Positions 1 to 9,200 of a stretch of 64,000 bases of DNA are shown piece after piece; the first letter of the stretch is position 1, and each line of letters opens with the position of its first letter. Origin of the DNA: Rhizobium sp. Pop5. GTDB lineage: Bacteria > Pseudomonadota > Alphaproteobacteria > Rhizobiales > Rhizobiaceae. Location of the stretch: contig NZ_CP099399.1 of the NCBI RefSeq assembly GCF_024721175.1, positions 1,054,001 to 1,118,000 of the forward strand, in the 5' to 3' direction. Made by a program: the position numbers and the translations under genes. The notes under the pieces are model-generated. The model searched no databases and was not told the DNA's origin. It worked only from the letters and a program-made list of their open reading frames with translations.

Positions 1-1128
1 CGCGTCCCGGAACCACCGAAGCGCTCCAAGAATGCCCGCAGCCAGGTCGTTCTTTTCCTGAATTTCATCATGACGATGGCGGTTCTGGTCTGCATCGTAG
101 CCGTCATCGGCTTCTATTACGCCACATCCACCTATCAGAGCCCCGGTCCGCTGCAGACCAACACCAATTTCATCGTCCGCAATGGCGCCGGTCTGGCCGA
201 AATCGCCTCGAACCTCGAGCGCAACGCGATCATCAGCGATGCCCGCATCTTCCGCTATCTCACGGCAACGCATCTTTCCGCCGGTGAGAGCCTGAAGGCC
301 GGCGAATACGAGATCAAAGCGAAAGCCTCTATGAGCGATATCATGGAGCTCCTGAAATCGGGCAAGTCCATTCTTTATTCCGTTTCCTTTCCCGAGGGCC
401 TGACGGTCCGCCAGATGTTCGACCGCATGCTGCAGGATCCGGTTCTAGAAGGCGATCTGCCGGCGGCACTCCCGGCCGAGGGCAGCCTGCGCCCGGACAC
501 CTATAAATTCTCGCGCGGCACCAAGCGCTCGGAAATCATCGATCAGATGGCAGCGGCGCAGCTGAAGCTCGTGGAGCAGATCTGGGACAAGCGCGATTCT
601 TCACTGCCGCTGCGATCCAAAGAGGAATTCGTGACGCTTGCTTCGATCGTCGAAAAAGAAACCGGCGTTGCCGATGAGCGTGCCCATGTCGCCTCGGTTT
701 TCCTCAATCGCCTTGGCAAGGGCATGCGCCTGCAGTCGGACCCGACGATCATCTATGGGCTCTTCGGCGGCGAGGGCAAACCGGCCGACCGGCCGATCTA
801 CCAGTCCGACCTGAAGCGGGACACGCCTTATAACACCTATGTCATCAAGGGCCTGCCGCCGACGCCGATCGCCAATCCCGGCAAGGATGCGCTGGAAGCC
901 GTCGCCAATCCCTGGAAGACGCAGGATCTCTATTTCGTCGCCGACGGCACCGGCGGCCATGTTTTCGCTGCGACACTCGAAGAGCACAATACCAACGTCA
1001 AGCGCTGGCGTAAGCTCGAGGCAGACAAGGGCTCCGACCCGAACATTGCCGTCGACGGCCAACCTGAAGAACAGCCGGCGGACAATGGTACCACTACCGT
1101 GCCGCCGAAGAAAAAGAAGATCAACTGA
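1..1128 (+). CDS. mltG: Endolytic murein transglycosylase MltG (5' end outside window)
   Basis: MltG cleaves nascent peptidoglycan glycan strands at the inner membrane and helps set strand length. The reading frame is open from base 1, so the true start is upstream; the ATG at base 70 lies inside the membrane segment and is not a credible start. A hydrophobic segment spans about visible residues 16-40, followed by a LysM-like region and the YceG catalytic domain. The signature ASIVEKE, with the first Glu near visible residue 218, matches the catalytic Glu region of the family. The C-terminus is a Pro/Lys-rich tail. yicC follows after 18 bases and gmk after that, an arrangement I recognise from Rhizobiales. 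Identity is clear; only the N-terminus is unseen. Confidence 0.95.
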   Translation, partial: RVPEPPKRSKNARSQVVLFLNFIMTMAVLVCIVAVIGFYYATSTYQSPGPLQTNTNFIVRNGAGLAEIASNLERNAIISDARIFRYLTATHLSAGESLKAGEYEIKAKASMSDIMELLKSGKSILYSVSFPEGLTVRQMFDRMLQDPVLEGDLPAALPAEGSLRPDTYKFSRGTKRSEIIDQMAAAQLKLVEQIWDKRDSSLPLRSKEEFVTLASIVEKETGVADERAHVASVFLNRLGKGMRLQSDPTIIYGLFGGEGKPADRPIYQSDLKRDTPYNTYVIKGLPPTPIANPGKDALEAVANPWKTQDLYFVADGTGGHVFAATLEEHNTNVKRWRKLEADKGSDPNIAVDGQPEEQPADNGTTTVPPKKKKIN

Positions 1129-1146
1129 GAGATTTCGGAGGCTCGC

Positions 1147-2034
1147 ATGGCTTTGCAGTCCATGACCGGTTTTGCGCGGCGCGAGGGAACGAGCGGCCGC
1201 TGGCGCTGGGCATGGGAACTGCGCTCGGTCAATGGCAAGGGCCTCGACCTGCGCCTGCGCCTGCCGCCCGGCCTCGAACGCATGGAGACTGAGGTCCGCC
1301 GCCTTGCCGGAGAGAGCTTCAGCCGCGGCAACCTGCAGGCATCGCTATCCGTCACTGCCGGTGAGAATCGTTTCGAGGCGGTGCTGAACAAGGAGGCTCT
1401 CGCCGCCGTGCTTGCCATGCGCCAGCAGCTGGGCGGCGTGATCGATCCGGCGCCGCTGAAGCTCGATACGCTGCTTCTGGTGCGCGGTATCGTCGAATTT
1501 CGCGAGGGCGAGGATAGCGAAGAGGCGCTCGCCGCGCGTGACGCCGATATCGCCGCCGGTCTGCTGGCCGCCCTTTCCGATCTGAGGGCGATGCGTGAGC
1601 AGGAAGGGGCAGCGCTTGTTCGCATTCTCCTCGATCACGTCACGACGATCGAAGGGCTGACCCGGACGATCGAGATCGATCCGTCGCGCTCCCCACAGGA
1701 GATCGCCGCGCGGCTTGCCGCACAGATCGCATTGCTGATGGACGGCATGGCCGCACTCGACCGCGAAAGGCTGCACGCCGAAGCTGCGCTGCTGGCGACC
1801 AAGGCGGACCTGCGCGAGGAAATCGATCGCCTGAAGGCGCATATCGCCGCAGCGCGCGATCTCCTGGTGAAAGGTGGCCCGGCCGGCCGCCGGCTGGACT
1901 TCCTTGCACAGGAATTTAACCGCGAATCGAATACCATCTGCTCGAAGTCGAATGCCTCGGCGGTTACCGCCGCCGGCATCGAATTGAAAGTCGTGATCGA
2001 CCAGTTCCGCGAGCAGGTCCAGAATTTGGAGTAG
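1147..2034 (+). CDS. yicC: YicC/YloC family endoribonuclease
   Basis: This 295-residue protein is full length for the YicC family. It opens with MTGFAR-type residues (ALQSMTGFARREG), typical of the N-terminal domain, and ends with a DUF1732-type C-terminal domain containing the conserved FNRESNTICSKS stretch. Family members in E. coli and Bacillus are endoribonucleases, the former linked to small-RNA decay; applying that activity here is inference from the family. A GGAG sits about eight bases before the ATG. It lies 18 bases after mltG and 3 bases before gmk, so the three are probably co-transcribed. Confidence 0.92.
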   Translation: MALQSMTGFARREGTSGRWRWAWELRSVNGKGLDLRLRLPPGLERMETEVRRLAGESFSRGNLQASLSVTAGENRFEAVLNKEALAAVLAMRQQLGGVIDPAPLKLDTLLLVRGIVEFREGEDSEEALAARDADIAAGLLAALSDLRAMREQEGAALVRILLDHVTTIEGLTRTIEIDPSRSPQEIAARLAAQIALLMDGMAALDRERLHAEAALLATKADLREEIDRLKAHIAAARDLLVKGGPAGRRLDFLAQEFNRESNTICSKSNASAVTAAGIELKVVIDQFREQVQNLE

Positions 2035-2037
2035 GAC

Positions 2038-2700
2038 ATGAAACCGGCGAAAATCTCGCCCGTGCAGATCGCCCGCCGCGGTCTGATGCTTGTTATTTCG
2101 TCGCCGTCAGGCGCCGGCAAGTCCACGATCGCGCGCACGCTTCTGGAGACCGACAAGCATATCGGTCTTTCCGTCAGCGTCACGACGCGCCAGCGCCGAC
2201 CGAGCGAAGTCGAGGGTGTACACTACCACTTCAAGAGCGTGCGCGAGTTCGAGCGGCTGCGCGATAGCGACGCGCTGCTCGAATGGGCCGAGGTGCATGG
2301 CAATTTCTACGGCACGCCGCGCGAGCCGGTCGAGCAGGCCATGGCGGAGGGCCGCGACATGCTCTTCGATATCGATTGGCAGGGCGCCCAGCAATTGCAG
2401 GAGAAAATGTCGGCCGATGTAGTTTCGATCTTCGTGCTGCCGCCGACCATGACCGAACTCCAGTCGCGGCTTCATCGCCGTGCCGAGGATTCCGAAGAGG
2501 TCATCCAGACGCGCCTTGCCAACAGCCGCGCCGAGATCGCCCACTGGCGAGAATACGACTATGTTATCGTAAACGATGACCTCAACACTGCCTTCGACGC
2601 GGTTCAGTCGATCGTCAAGGCCGAACGCCTGCGCCGCGACCGCCGCCATGGCATGTTCGATTTCGTCCGCGAACTGCTGGAAGAGACGCCGTCGCTCTAA
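2038..2700 (+). CDS. gmk: Guanylate kinase
   Basis: Guanylate kinase phosphorylates GMP to GDP with ATP in the cytoplasm, feeding GTP and (p)ppGpp pools. The 220-residue product has the P-loop [10 protein letters not shown] near residues 21-30, the GMP-binding [12 protein letters not shown] segment, and the [13 protein letters not shown] region conserved in the family. Length is normal for bacterial Gmk with a short N-terminal extension. Only three bases separate it from yicC. It runs toward rsmA, with a palindromic repeat in the 100-base convergent gap and no T-rich terminator visible. Confidence 0.97.
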   Translation: MKPAKISPVQIARRGLMLVISSPSGAGKSTIARTLLETDKHIGLSVSVTTRQRRPSEVEGVHYHFKSVREFERLRDSDALLEWAEVHGNFYGTPREPVEQAMAEGRDMLFDIDWQGAQQLQEKMSADVVSIFVLPPTMTELQSRLHRRAEDSEEVIQTRLANSRAEIAHWREYDYVIVNDDLNTAFDAVQSIVKAERLRRDRRHGMFDFVRELLEETPSL

Positions 2701-2805
2701 AGCGCGTCGCGATCTTTTAGAGCCGCTTACCGCGCTTCAGGTCTTTTGTTTTCCGCATGTCGTCGTCGCAAAACCGTCGCACACTTTTGCGCGACGTGTT
2801 TTAGA
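2701..2805. repeat. Intergenic palindromic repeat between convergent gmk and rsmA
   Basis: The gap contains an imperfect inverted repeat: CGCAAAA near 2767-2773 is mirrored by TTTTGCG near 2784-2790, with flanking CATGTCG and CGACGTG. The block running from about AGCGCGTCGCGATCTTTTAGA onward resembles a repetitive intergenic element I recognise as common in Rhizobium and Agrobacterium chromosomes. The copy number cannot be seen here. Its right end abuts the rsmA stop codon. It may form an RNA hairpin at the 3' ends of both genes. Confidence 0.55.
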
Positions 2806-3628
2806 GACTGTTTGCGAGAAGGCAGAATTCCTCGACCGATAAGGTCTCGGCCCGACGCGCGGGATCGATTCCGGCGCTGACGAGCAGTTTTTCTCCGCCA
2901 AGCGATTTCAGGCTCTGGCGCAGCATCTTGCGGCGCTGACCGAAGGCGGCCTGTGTCACCTTCTCCAGGTTGGCGACAGAGCAGGGGATGGGGTTCTCGC
3001 GGGGTGTTAGATGCACCACCGTGGAGGTCACCTTCGGCGGTGGCGTAAAGGCTTGCGGCGGCACGTCGAAGGCCATGCGCGCCTGCGTCCGCCAACCGCA
3101 GAGCACCCCGAGACGGCCATAGTGGTCGTCATCTTCGCAAGCGACGATACGCTCGCCGACTTCCTTCTGGAACATCAGCGTCAGCGATTGCCAGAATGGC
3201 GGCCAGGCTTTCGGCAGCAGCCAGTTGACCAGCAGCTGCGTACCGACATTGTAAGGCAGATTGGCAATGATCTTGACCGGGCCTTCCGGCGCCAATGTCT
3301 CGAAATCGGCTTTCAGCGCGTCGCCTTCGATCACCTCCAGCCGGCCGGGATAATGATCGGCGATTTCGGCAAGCGCCGGCAGGCAGCGCGAGTCACGCTC
3401 GATGGCGATAACCTTCTTGGCGCCGAGCGCGAGGATTGCGCGCGTCAAGCCGCCGGGACCGGGGCCGACCTCGAAGATCGTGGCATCTTCGAGTGGGCCG
3501 GCCGTGCGAGCGATCTTCTGCGTGAGATTGAGGTCGAGCAGGAAGTTCTGCCCGAGCGCTTTGCGCGCATCGAGGCCGTGACGCTGGATGACGTCGCGAA
3601 GCGGCGGCAGGCCGTCAAGTGCTGCCAT
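2801..3628 (-). CDS. rsmA: 16S rRNA dimethyladenosine transferase RsmA (KsgA)
   Basis: RsmA dimethylates two adjacent adenines near the 3' end of 16S rRNA during 30S maturation. The 275-residue protein shows the SAM-binding motif [11 protein letters not shown] near residues 51-61 and the adenine-binding NLPYN motif, both diagnostic, plus [13 protein letters not shown] residues ([11 protein letters not shown]) near the N-terminus. Its ATG overlaps the pdxA stop by one base (TGATG), implying translational coupling. The pdxA-rsmA linkage also occurs in enterobacteria after lptD-surA, so the order is conserved. It is the last gene of the envelope operon. Confidence 0.97.
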   Translation of the reverse strand: MAALDGLPPLRDVIQRHGLDARKALGQNFLLDLNLTQKIARTAGPLEDATIFEVGPGPGGLTRAILALGAKKVIAIERDSRCLPALAEIADHYPGRLEVIEGDALKADFETLAPEGPVKIIANLPYNVGTQLLVNWLLPKAWPPFWQSLTLMFQKEVGERIVACEDDDHYGRLGVLCGWRTQARMAFDVPPQAFTPPPKVTSTVVHLTPRENPIPCSVANLEKVTQAAFGQRRKMLRQSLKSLGGEKLLVSAGIDPARRAETLSVEEFCLLANSL

Positions 3629-4656
3629 CAGCGGCGGCTTTCCATGGTGCGGCCGAGCTGGGCTGCGAGCTTCAGCGCCGCAACGAGGCTCTGCTCGCGC
3701 GCCAACCCCTTGCCGGCAATGCCGAAAGCGGTGCCGTGATCCGGCGAGGTGCGCACGAAGGGAAGTCCGAGAGTGACATTGACGCTATCGTCGAAACCGA
3801 GTGTCTTGGCCGGGATCAGCGCCTGATCGTGATACATGCAGACGGCGACGTCGTATCGCGCTCGCGCCTCGTCATGAAACATCGTGTCGGCGGGCAGGGG
3901 GCCAATCGCATCGATGCCTTCGTCGCGCAAGAGCTCGATCGCCGGACGGATCATAGCTTCATCCTCCTTGCCCATCGCTCCGCCTTCGCCGGCATGCGGG
4001 TTGAGGCCGGCAACGGCAAGCCGCGGCGCCTCTATGCCGAAGCGCTGCCTCAGGTCTTGATGGGCGATCCGGCAGGTTTCCATGATGAGTTCCACGGTCA
4101 GCGCCTGCGGCACGTCCCGGACCGGAATGTGAATAGTGACAGGGATAGCCTTGAGCTTCGGGCCTGCCAACATCATCACGGGCGTCACCGGCCTGCCCGT
4201 CGCCCTGGCGGCGAGATCGGCGAGAAATTCGGTATGGCCGGGAAATCGGAAGCCGGCATCGTAAAGCACGGCCTTCGAAATTGGGTTAGTTACAACAGCA
4301 AGCGCCTCGCCGCCGATCACCAGCGAGACGGCTCTTTCGATTGCCGCAATCGTACCCTTGGCTGTTGCTTCGTGCGGCTCCCCGGCCACCACCTCGATCC
4401 CGGCCGGGACCGGCATGACGGGCATCGCATCGGCAAACATGCCGGCGGCCTCACTGGCCTTGTTTGTCTCGCGGATCGATACCGCCAGATTGAGCTGGCG
4501 GGCTCTCAATGCCAATACTTCGGGGTCGCCGATCAGGAAAAATGGCGGCAACCCGAGTTCGCGCCGGCGCAGCCAAGCCATCAGGGTGATATCCGGGCCG
4601 ACGCCGGCGGGATCACCCTGACTTAGTGCAAGCGGTCGCGAAAAGGGTGTCGCCAT
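3628..4656 (-). CDS. pdxA: 4-hydroxythreonine-4-phosphate dehydrogenase PdxA
   Basis: PdxA oxidises 4-phosphohydroxy-L-threonine in the DXP-dependent route to pyridoxal phosphate. The 342-residue product contains [11 protein letters not shown] near the N-terminus, the metal-ligand regions PGHTEFLA and MYHDQALIP, and the C-terminal TSPDHGTAF segment, all characteristic of the family. It starts 6 bases after the upstream SurA-like gene and overlaps rsmA by one base. Function is assigned from strong family resemblance and conserved synteny with surA and rsmA. Confidence 0.96.
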   Translation of the reverse strand: MATPFSRPLALSQGDPAGVGPDITLMAWLRRRELGLPPFFLIGDPEVLALRARQLNLAVSIRETNKASEAAGMFADAMPVMPVPAGIEVVAGEPHEATAKGTIAAIERAVSLVIGGEALAVVTNPISKAVLYDAGFRFPGHTEFLADLAARATGRPVTPVMMLAGPKLKAIPVTIHIPVRDVPQALTVELIMETCRIAHQDLRQRFGIEAPRLAVAGLNPHAGEGGAMGKEDEAMIRPAIELLRDEGIDAIGPLPADTMFHDEARARYDVAVCMYHDQALIPAKTLGFDDSVNVTLGLPFVRTSPDHGTAFGIAGKGLAREQSLVAALKLAAQLGRTMESRR

Positions 4657-4662
4657 CGTCGA

Positions 4663-5607
4663 TCAGCGGTAGGCGATCTGCGCCTTCTTGCGCAGTTCAT
4701 CCAGATATTTCTTGCTGTTTTCGTTTTCCGGCGGGCCGCTCTTGTCGGCCTTGGACTTGTCGAGGTCTTCCTGGCGGAAGACCATCTCAGCCGCCTGGTC
4801 GTCGGAAACCTGACGCTGGCTGCAAATCGCCAGATATTCGACGCCCTTTTCGGTCACGCGGGTACCGGTCGTGGTGCCCTTGGCCTGTTCGACCAGCGGC
4901 TTCCAATCCGCAGGAATTTCGGGAGCGAGCATGCGGCCGAGATCACGCACAGAAACATCGCGCATCGTCGCGGCAAAAACCTTTGCCTGATCGCAGCCCG
5001 GAAATTTCGAACGCGATGCCTCGGCCTCGCTCTTGCGCTTGCCGGTGATGGCGGCGCGCTTGGCTTCAGGAACGACGAAAATGATCTGCTGCAGCATATA
5101 TTCCGTCGTCACCGGCTTTTCTTTGTTGTTCTGCATCATGCGCGAGACCAGATCGTAGTTCGACATATGCGATGCCGAACCGTAGCGCGCGTTGACGAGA
5201 CGCGGCCAGCTCATCTGTACGGCGATGAAAGCCTTGAAATGGTCGACCCCGACGCCGGCGCGATCCAGAATCTGTGACATCTGCTCGACGGAAAGTTTAT
5301 TGCCGTTCGAAAAGCGCGCAAAAGAGGCATCGACGTCCTGCTGCGAAACCGACATGCGGACACGAGCGATTTCCTGCCGCTTGAGCGCCTCGTCGATCAA
5401 CTGCTCTTCCGCAGCCTTGGCGTCCGCTTTCGTGTGCTGCAGGCGCAGGAAGGCCTGACGCTTGGCGACATCGCCGCTGGTGATGGCGGTACCGTTCACC
5501 ACGGCCTTGACTTCACTTACCGCAAGCGCCGGACCGGCAAAGCCTGCCAGCAGGCTCAGCGCTGCTCCGGCGATGAAGGTTCTTATGGCTTTCTTCGCGT
5601 CAATCAT
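4663..5607 (-). CDS. SurA-like periplasmic chaperone / peptidyl-prolyl isomerase
   Basis: The 314-residue product begins with a signal peptide of about 29 residues ending ALA. I chose the ATG at 5607 because GGGAGGT sits directly upstream and the signal peptide begins there; the frame stays open upstream but that part looks non-coding. A SurA N-terminal domain with an ITSGDVAKRQAFL-type segment is followed by one parvulin-like region (TEYMLQQIIFVV...). SurA proteins escort outer-membrane proteins, including LptD, through the periplasm. The position just after lptD supports this role. It has a single, divergent PPIase region, so enzymatic activity is uncertain. Confidence 0.85.
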   Translation of the reverse strand: MIDAKKAIRTFIAGAALSLLAGFAGPALAVSEVKAVVNGTAITSGDVAKRQAFLRLQHTKADAKAAEEQLIDEALKRQEIARVRMSVSQQDVDASFARFSNGNKLSVEQMSQILDRAGVGVDHFKAFIAVQMSWPRLVNARYGSASHMSNYDLVSRMMQNNKEKPVTTEYMLQQIIFVVPEAKRAAITGKRKSEAEASRSKFPGCDQAKVFAATMRDVSVRDLGRMLAPEIPADWKPLVEQAKGTTTGTRVTEKGVEYLAICSQRQVSDDQAAEMVFRQEDLDKSKADKSGPPENENSKKYLDELRKKAQIAYR

Positions 5608-5784
5608 TGTTGACCTCCCGATGGCGCCGCGAGACGGGTTCGCGGCGTTCTTACCACAGTGCGAGACACGCGGAAATCGCTCCCAACATGGCGCGAAACC
5701 CCTATGCCTCAGATATCGACTGGCGGCAATGTCCTGCACAGGCTTACGGCGAAACAATGACCTGAGACCATCTTTCGCCGTCCG

Positions 5785-8112
5785 TCATTCGAGGGTGTTG
5801 GTGCCGATCTTGATATCGCCGAGCGTGCGGAAGGTCAGCCGCGCTCCGATCGTCCAGTCGCTTGCCGACTCGTTGCCGGGGTCCCTGGTATCGGTATAGG
5901 CGATCGTGAAGATCGTGCATTCATCCTGATAGGAGATGCCGAGCGTCCGGCGGCTGATGACGTCGTTGTTCAAATCCCAGGCGATGCCGCCAAAGATCGA
6001 CCAGTAATCCTTGAACTTGATGCTGCTGTTCGACTGGATCTCGTCGTTGTCTTTGTTGAAGCCATATGCCGGCTGGGCACTGACATGGGTGTAAGTCATC
6101 TGCGTGGCGAAGGTGTCGTTGCTGTAGGCCGTGGTCAGGTCGCCGCGACGGAAATCGAAATCCTTCTCGTCGAGGCGGTAGGAGTACGTCGTGGAAACGC
6201 CGAAAGGTGTCTCGATGCCGCCGAGGCCGACATAGTCGGAGCGTGCTGTTTCGAGGCCCGAATCCGCGCCGACATTGACGAGGTCGTCGGTCGCGAACGA
6301 GTTCTGGCCGGCGATCTGATAGGACTGGCCAAAGATGCCGTGCAGCTTGTAGCCGCTGTCGAACGTACCGGTATATTGGATGCCGATATTGGCGCGGGTA
6401 CCCCCTTCGACACGGTCGTAGCCCGAGAATTTGTCGCGGTCGAACAGCGAGGTGGCATCGAAGACGAAGCTCTGTGCATCCTCGTTCGGCAGCCGGCCGG
6501 CAAGCTGCTCGTCCGGACGGGCATAGATCTGCGCGATCGGCTCGAGAATATGGGTGCTGTTATCCGTCGTCATGAGGATCGGATAACGCATTTCCAGCCC
6601 GGCCGTGAACATCGAGCGGGTCGCAGAATTGCTGTCGTCGTAGCCGCCGGTGTAGCCGGTAGGGTTATCCATGTTCAGCGCGAAGGCATCGCCGCGCGCC
6701 GCCAGAAGCGGCGTGATGACAAGGCCAGTCGGCGTGACATAGGTGCGCTTCCACTGCAGTTCGGCGGTCAGGCGCGAGGTCTGCCCCCTCAGGCCGCGGA
6801 AACGGTCGAAGCCGTCGACGGTATAGAAGTCGTCGTGGGTGCGGGAAATGTTCGTGAGGTTGACGTCAGCCGAAAGTTCGCCGCCCGCAAGCGGCTGCGG
6901 CGCCACATAGTGATAGTCGAGCGAGGGATAGACAATCGCCTGCTGCTTTTCGGCGGTGTTCTTCCGGTCGGCATCCTGGATGTCGAAATAGAACGCCCGC
7001 ATGTCGAAATAATTGCGCTTCCCGAGACCTGTCAGATAAACCTGGTTCGTGCGATCCGTGGCGCTCAGGCCCCGGAGTTTGTAGGTTTTCGAGAAATTGT
7101 TGTCGCTCTGCATCATGACGTCCCAGCCGAACGTCCAGCGCGGATTGATCTGGAACTCGGCCTTCGAGGCCACCATGGCGCGCTGACCGGCTTCGGCATC
7201 GCTGGTGCCTGAGGTGAAATTGTCGGGCTTCGCCTGGTCTATGCCGGCAACGCGCAGGATATGCGTGCCGTTTTCGAAGCGCTGACGGAATTCACCTTCG
7301 ACGAGAAAGCCCTGCGCCGTGTAGCCGGTGGCAGTGACCGTCGCGTCCATGCTCGGCGAGATGACGTAGTAATAAGGAATCGAAAGGCCGAAGCCGAGAT
7401 TCTGCGACAGGCTCATCGTCGGAAAGAGAAAGCCCGACTTGCGCTTTACCGTGTTATCGGGAACCTCGATGAATGGCACGAAAGCGATCGGATAACCGAG
7501 CAGCTCGAAGCGGGCCCGTTCCAGACGAATCGTGTGTGTCACGCCGTTCTGAATCACCCGTTTGGCCTTGACCTGCCAGAAGGGCGCGCGCTTCGGATCT
7601 TCGGCGCAGGGAAGGCAGGCCGTGTAGACGCCCTTGTTGAGGATCATCTGCGTGCCGCCGACGCGCTCGCCGCTTTCGGCGGCAATACGCGTATTGTCTG
7701 ATGTCTCGATACGCAACGCGTTCAGGAACCCGTCGGCGAAATTGTCGGTCACGTCAAGGTTGTCGGCATAGATCCGGTTGCCGTCGGGGCTGACCAGCTC
7801 AATATTGCCGGTGGCCATCATCCGGCCCGTCTTCTGATTATAATCGACCTTCTGCGCGACCATCTTGTAGCCGCCATAGTTGATCTGCACGCCGCCGACC
7901 GCCGACACCAGCTGGGCGTCACGATTATACAGGAGTTCGTTGGCGGAAAGCATAAGCTTGGCGCCTTCGGGGATCTTCTTCTCGAGATTTTGTTCAGGGG
8001 TAGCAACCTGGCCGTAGGAAACCGGGACGCTGCCGAAATAGGAACATAGAGTCGCACCGGCAAGCAGGGCAACCAACTGTTTACTAAAATACTTGCGGTC
8101 GCCTGCCGCCAC
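5785..8112 (-). CDS. lptD: LPS-assembly outer membrane protein LptD
   Basis: LptD inserts lipopolysaccharide into the outer leaflet of the outer membrane. The best start is GTG at 8112, preceded by AGGAGG at good spacing and overlapping the lptG stop by one base (TAGTG). The 775-residue product has an N-terminal hydrophobic segment, an OstA-type periplasmic domain (about residues 35-160, NELLYNRDAQLVSAVGGVQI) and a long beta-barrel domain rich in alternating aromatic strands. Two Cys lie close together in VYTACLPCAED. Position after lptF-lptG places all three outer components of LPS export in one operon. Confidence 0.96.
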   Translation of the reverse strand: MAAGDRKYFSKQLVALLAGATLCSYFGSVPVSYGQVATPEQNLEKKIPEGAKLMLSANELLYNRDAQLVSAVGGVQINYGGYKMVAQKVDYNQKTGRMMATGNIELVSPDGNRIYADNLDVTDNFADGFLNALRIETSDNTRIAAESGERVGGTQMILNKGVYTACLPCAEDPKRAPFWQVKAKRVIQNGVTHTIRLERARFELLGYPIAFVPFIEVPDNTVKRKSGFLFPTMSLSQNLGFGLSIPYYYVISPSMDATVTATGYTAQGFLVEGEFRQRFENGTHILRVAGIDQAKPDNFTSGTSDAEAGQRAMVASKAEFQINPRWTFGWDVMMQSDNNFSKTYKLRGLSATDRTNQVYLTGLGKRNYFDMRAFYFDIQDADRKNTAEKQQAIVYPSLDYHYVAPQPLAGGELSADVNLTNISRTHDDFYTVDGFDRFRGLRGQTSRLTAELQWKRTYVTPTGLVITPLLAARGDAFALNMDNPTGYTGGYDDSNSATRSMFTAGLEMRYPILMTTDNSTHILEPIAQIYARPDEQLAGRLPNEDAQSFVFDATSLFDRDKFSGYDRVEGGTRANIGIQYTGTFDSGYKLHGIFGQSYQIAGQNSFATDDLVNVGADSGLETARSDYVGLGGIETPFGVSTTYSYRLDEKDFDFRRGDLTTAYSNDTFATQMTYTHVSAQPAYGFNKDNDEIQSNSSIKFKDYWSIFGGIAWDLNNDVISRRTLGISYQDECTIFTIAYTDTRDPGNESASDWTIGARLTFRTLGDIKIGTNTLE

Positions 8113-9200
8113 TAGCCGTCCTCCTGATGAAGCAGAATAGTCGCGCCCAACGCCAACGCGACGACCACCGGTATCCACGTCGCCACGAAGGGAGGCACGA
8201 CTCCACTGCTTCCGAATGCTTTTACAAGCACGGTGATGACATAAAGCATGAAGCCCGCGAGGATGCCACCCAGAATCACGGAGCGGGATTGGTTGAACCG
8301 GCTAAATTTTAGGGACACTGTTGCAGCAATGAGAGTCATGGCCACCAGCAGCAACGGCTGGGACAACAGGGAGTTGAATTGCGTCTCCAGTGCCTTGGTT
8401 GAAATGCCGAAGGATTTGGCCGCCGCAATGCGATTGGAAAGGTCAAAGAAACCAATTGTTTCCGGCGCCGTCAGCCGCTCCTGGACGAAATCCTGTTTCA
8501 GATTGGTGCGAAGTTGAACCGAAGCTTTACGCACAGGGATTTCGCCAGGCTTGCGCTCGACGACGTTGTTAAGTTGCCAGTAACCATCTTCCAATTTTGC
8601 GGTGGAAGCGTCCTGTCTCAGAATGACCTGGCCGCCTGAATCAAAATGGATCAGCACGGCGTCGACCAGCTTGGTCCCGTTATCCTGGATCGTCTGAGCG
8701 CCGATGATGACGTCGTCCCGGCCGCTGATCTGGCGCAGCCACGGAATCTGCGGCGCCTTGCGCAGAACCGCGTTTTCGCCGCGCCAGTCGGATTCGACGA
8801 GGAGCGCCTGGCGCTGCCCCCAGGCGGCAAGCGGATTGAGTGCCGTCATGGTCAGCACGCCGAGCACCAGCGAGCCCACGATGAACGGGAACATGAACTG
8901 CCACACCGAAACGCCGGCCGCGCGCGTTACCACAAGTTCGTATTTGCGGTTGAGCCCGATCAGCACCGTGATGCCGACGAAGAGCGCGACGAAGGGTACT
9001 GTCTGCTGCAGGATCAGCGGCAGGCGCACGGCGGTCATCAGAACGCCGCCGCCGATCGTGTAGCCGGGCAGGCCGGACATGCGGCCCGCCGTCTCGCTGA
9101 AATCGAGGAGGAATGCGATCGCCGATACGCCGATCAGGAACCAGCCCGTCGTCACCAGGTAGCGGCGAAAGAAATAACGCGACAATGTCCCGAACATCAT
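8112..9200 (-). CDS. lptG: LPS export ABC transporter permease LptG
   Basis: LptG is one of the two YjgP/YjgQ-family permeases that, with LptB and LptF, extract LPS from the inner membrane. The product is about 362 residues with N-terminal membrane segments (FGTLSRYFFRRYLVTT start, GWFLIGVSAIAFLLDF), a periplasmic beta-jellyroll region and C-terminal membrane helices. Two adjacent ATG codons are possible starts; the first (9198-9200) makes a 4-base ATGA overlap with lptF. The stop overlaps the lptD GTG. lptB is not in the window. Confidence 0.95.
   Translation of the reverse strand: MMFGTLSRYFFRRYLVTTGWFLIGVSAIAFLLDFSETAGRMSGLPGYTIGGGVLMTAVRLPLILQQTVPFVALFVGITVLIGLNRKYELVVTRAAGVSVWQFMFPFIVGSLVLGVLTMTALNPLAAWGQRQALLVESDWRGENAVLRKAPQIPWLRQISGRDDVIIGAQTIQDNGTKLVDAVLIHFDSGGQVILRQDASTAKLEDGYWQLNNVVERKPGEIPVRKASVQLRTNLKQDFVQERLTAPETIGFFDLSNRIAAAKSFGISTKALETQFNSLLSQPLLLVAMTLIAATVSLKFSRFNQSRSVILGGILAGFMLYVITVLVKAFGSSGVVPPFVATWIPVVVALALGATILLHQEDG

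Noticed and set aside
6085..7212. 375-codon open frame on the plus strand
   Set aside because: Antisense to lptD; no start signal or domain.
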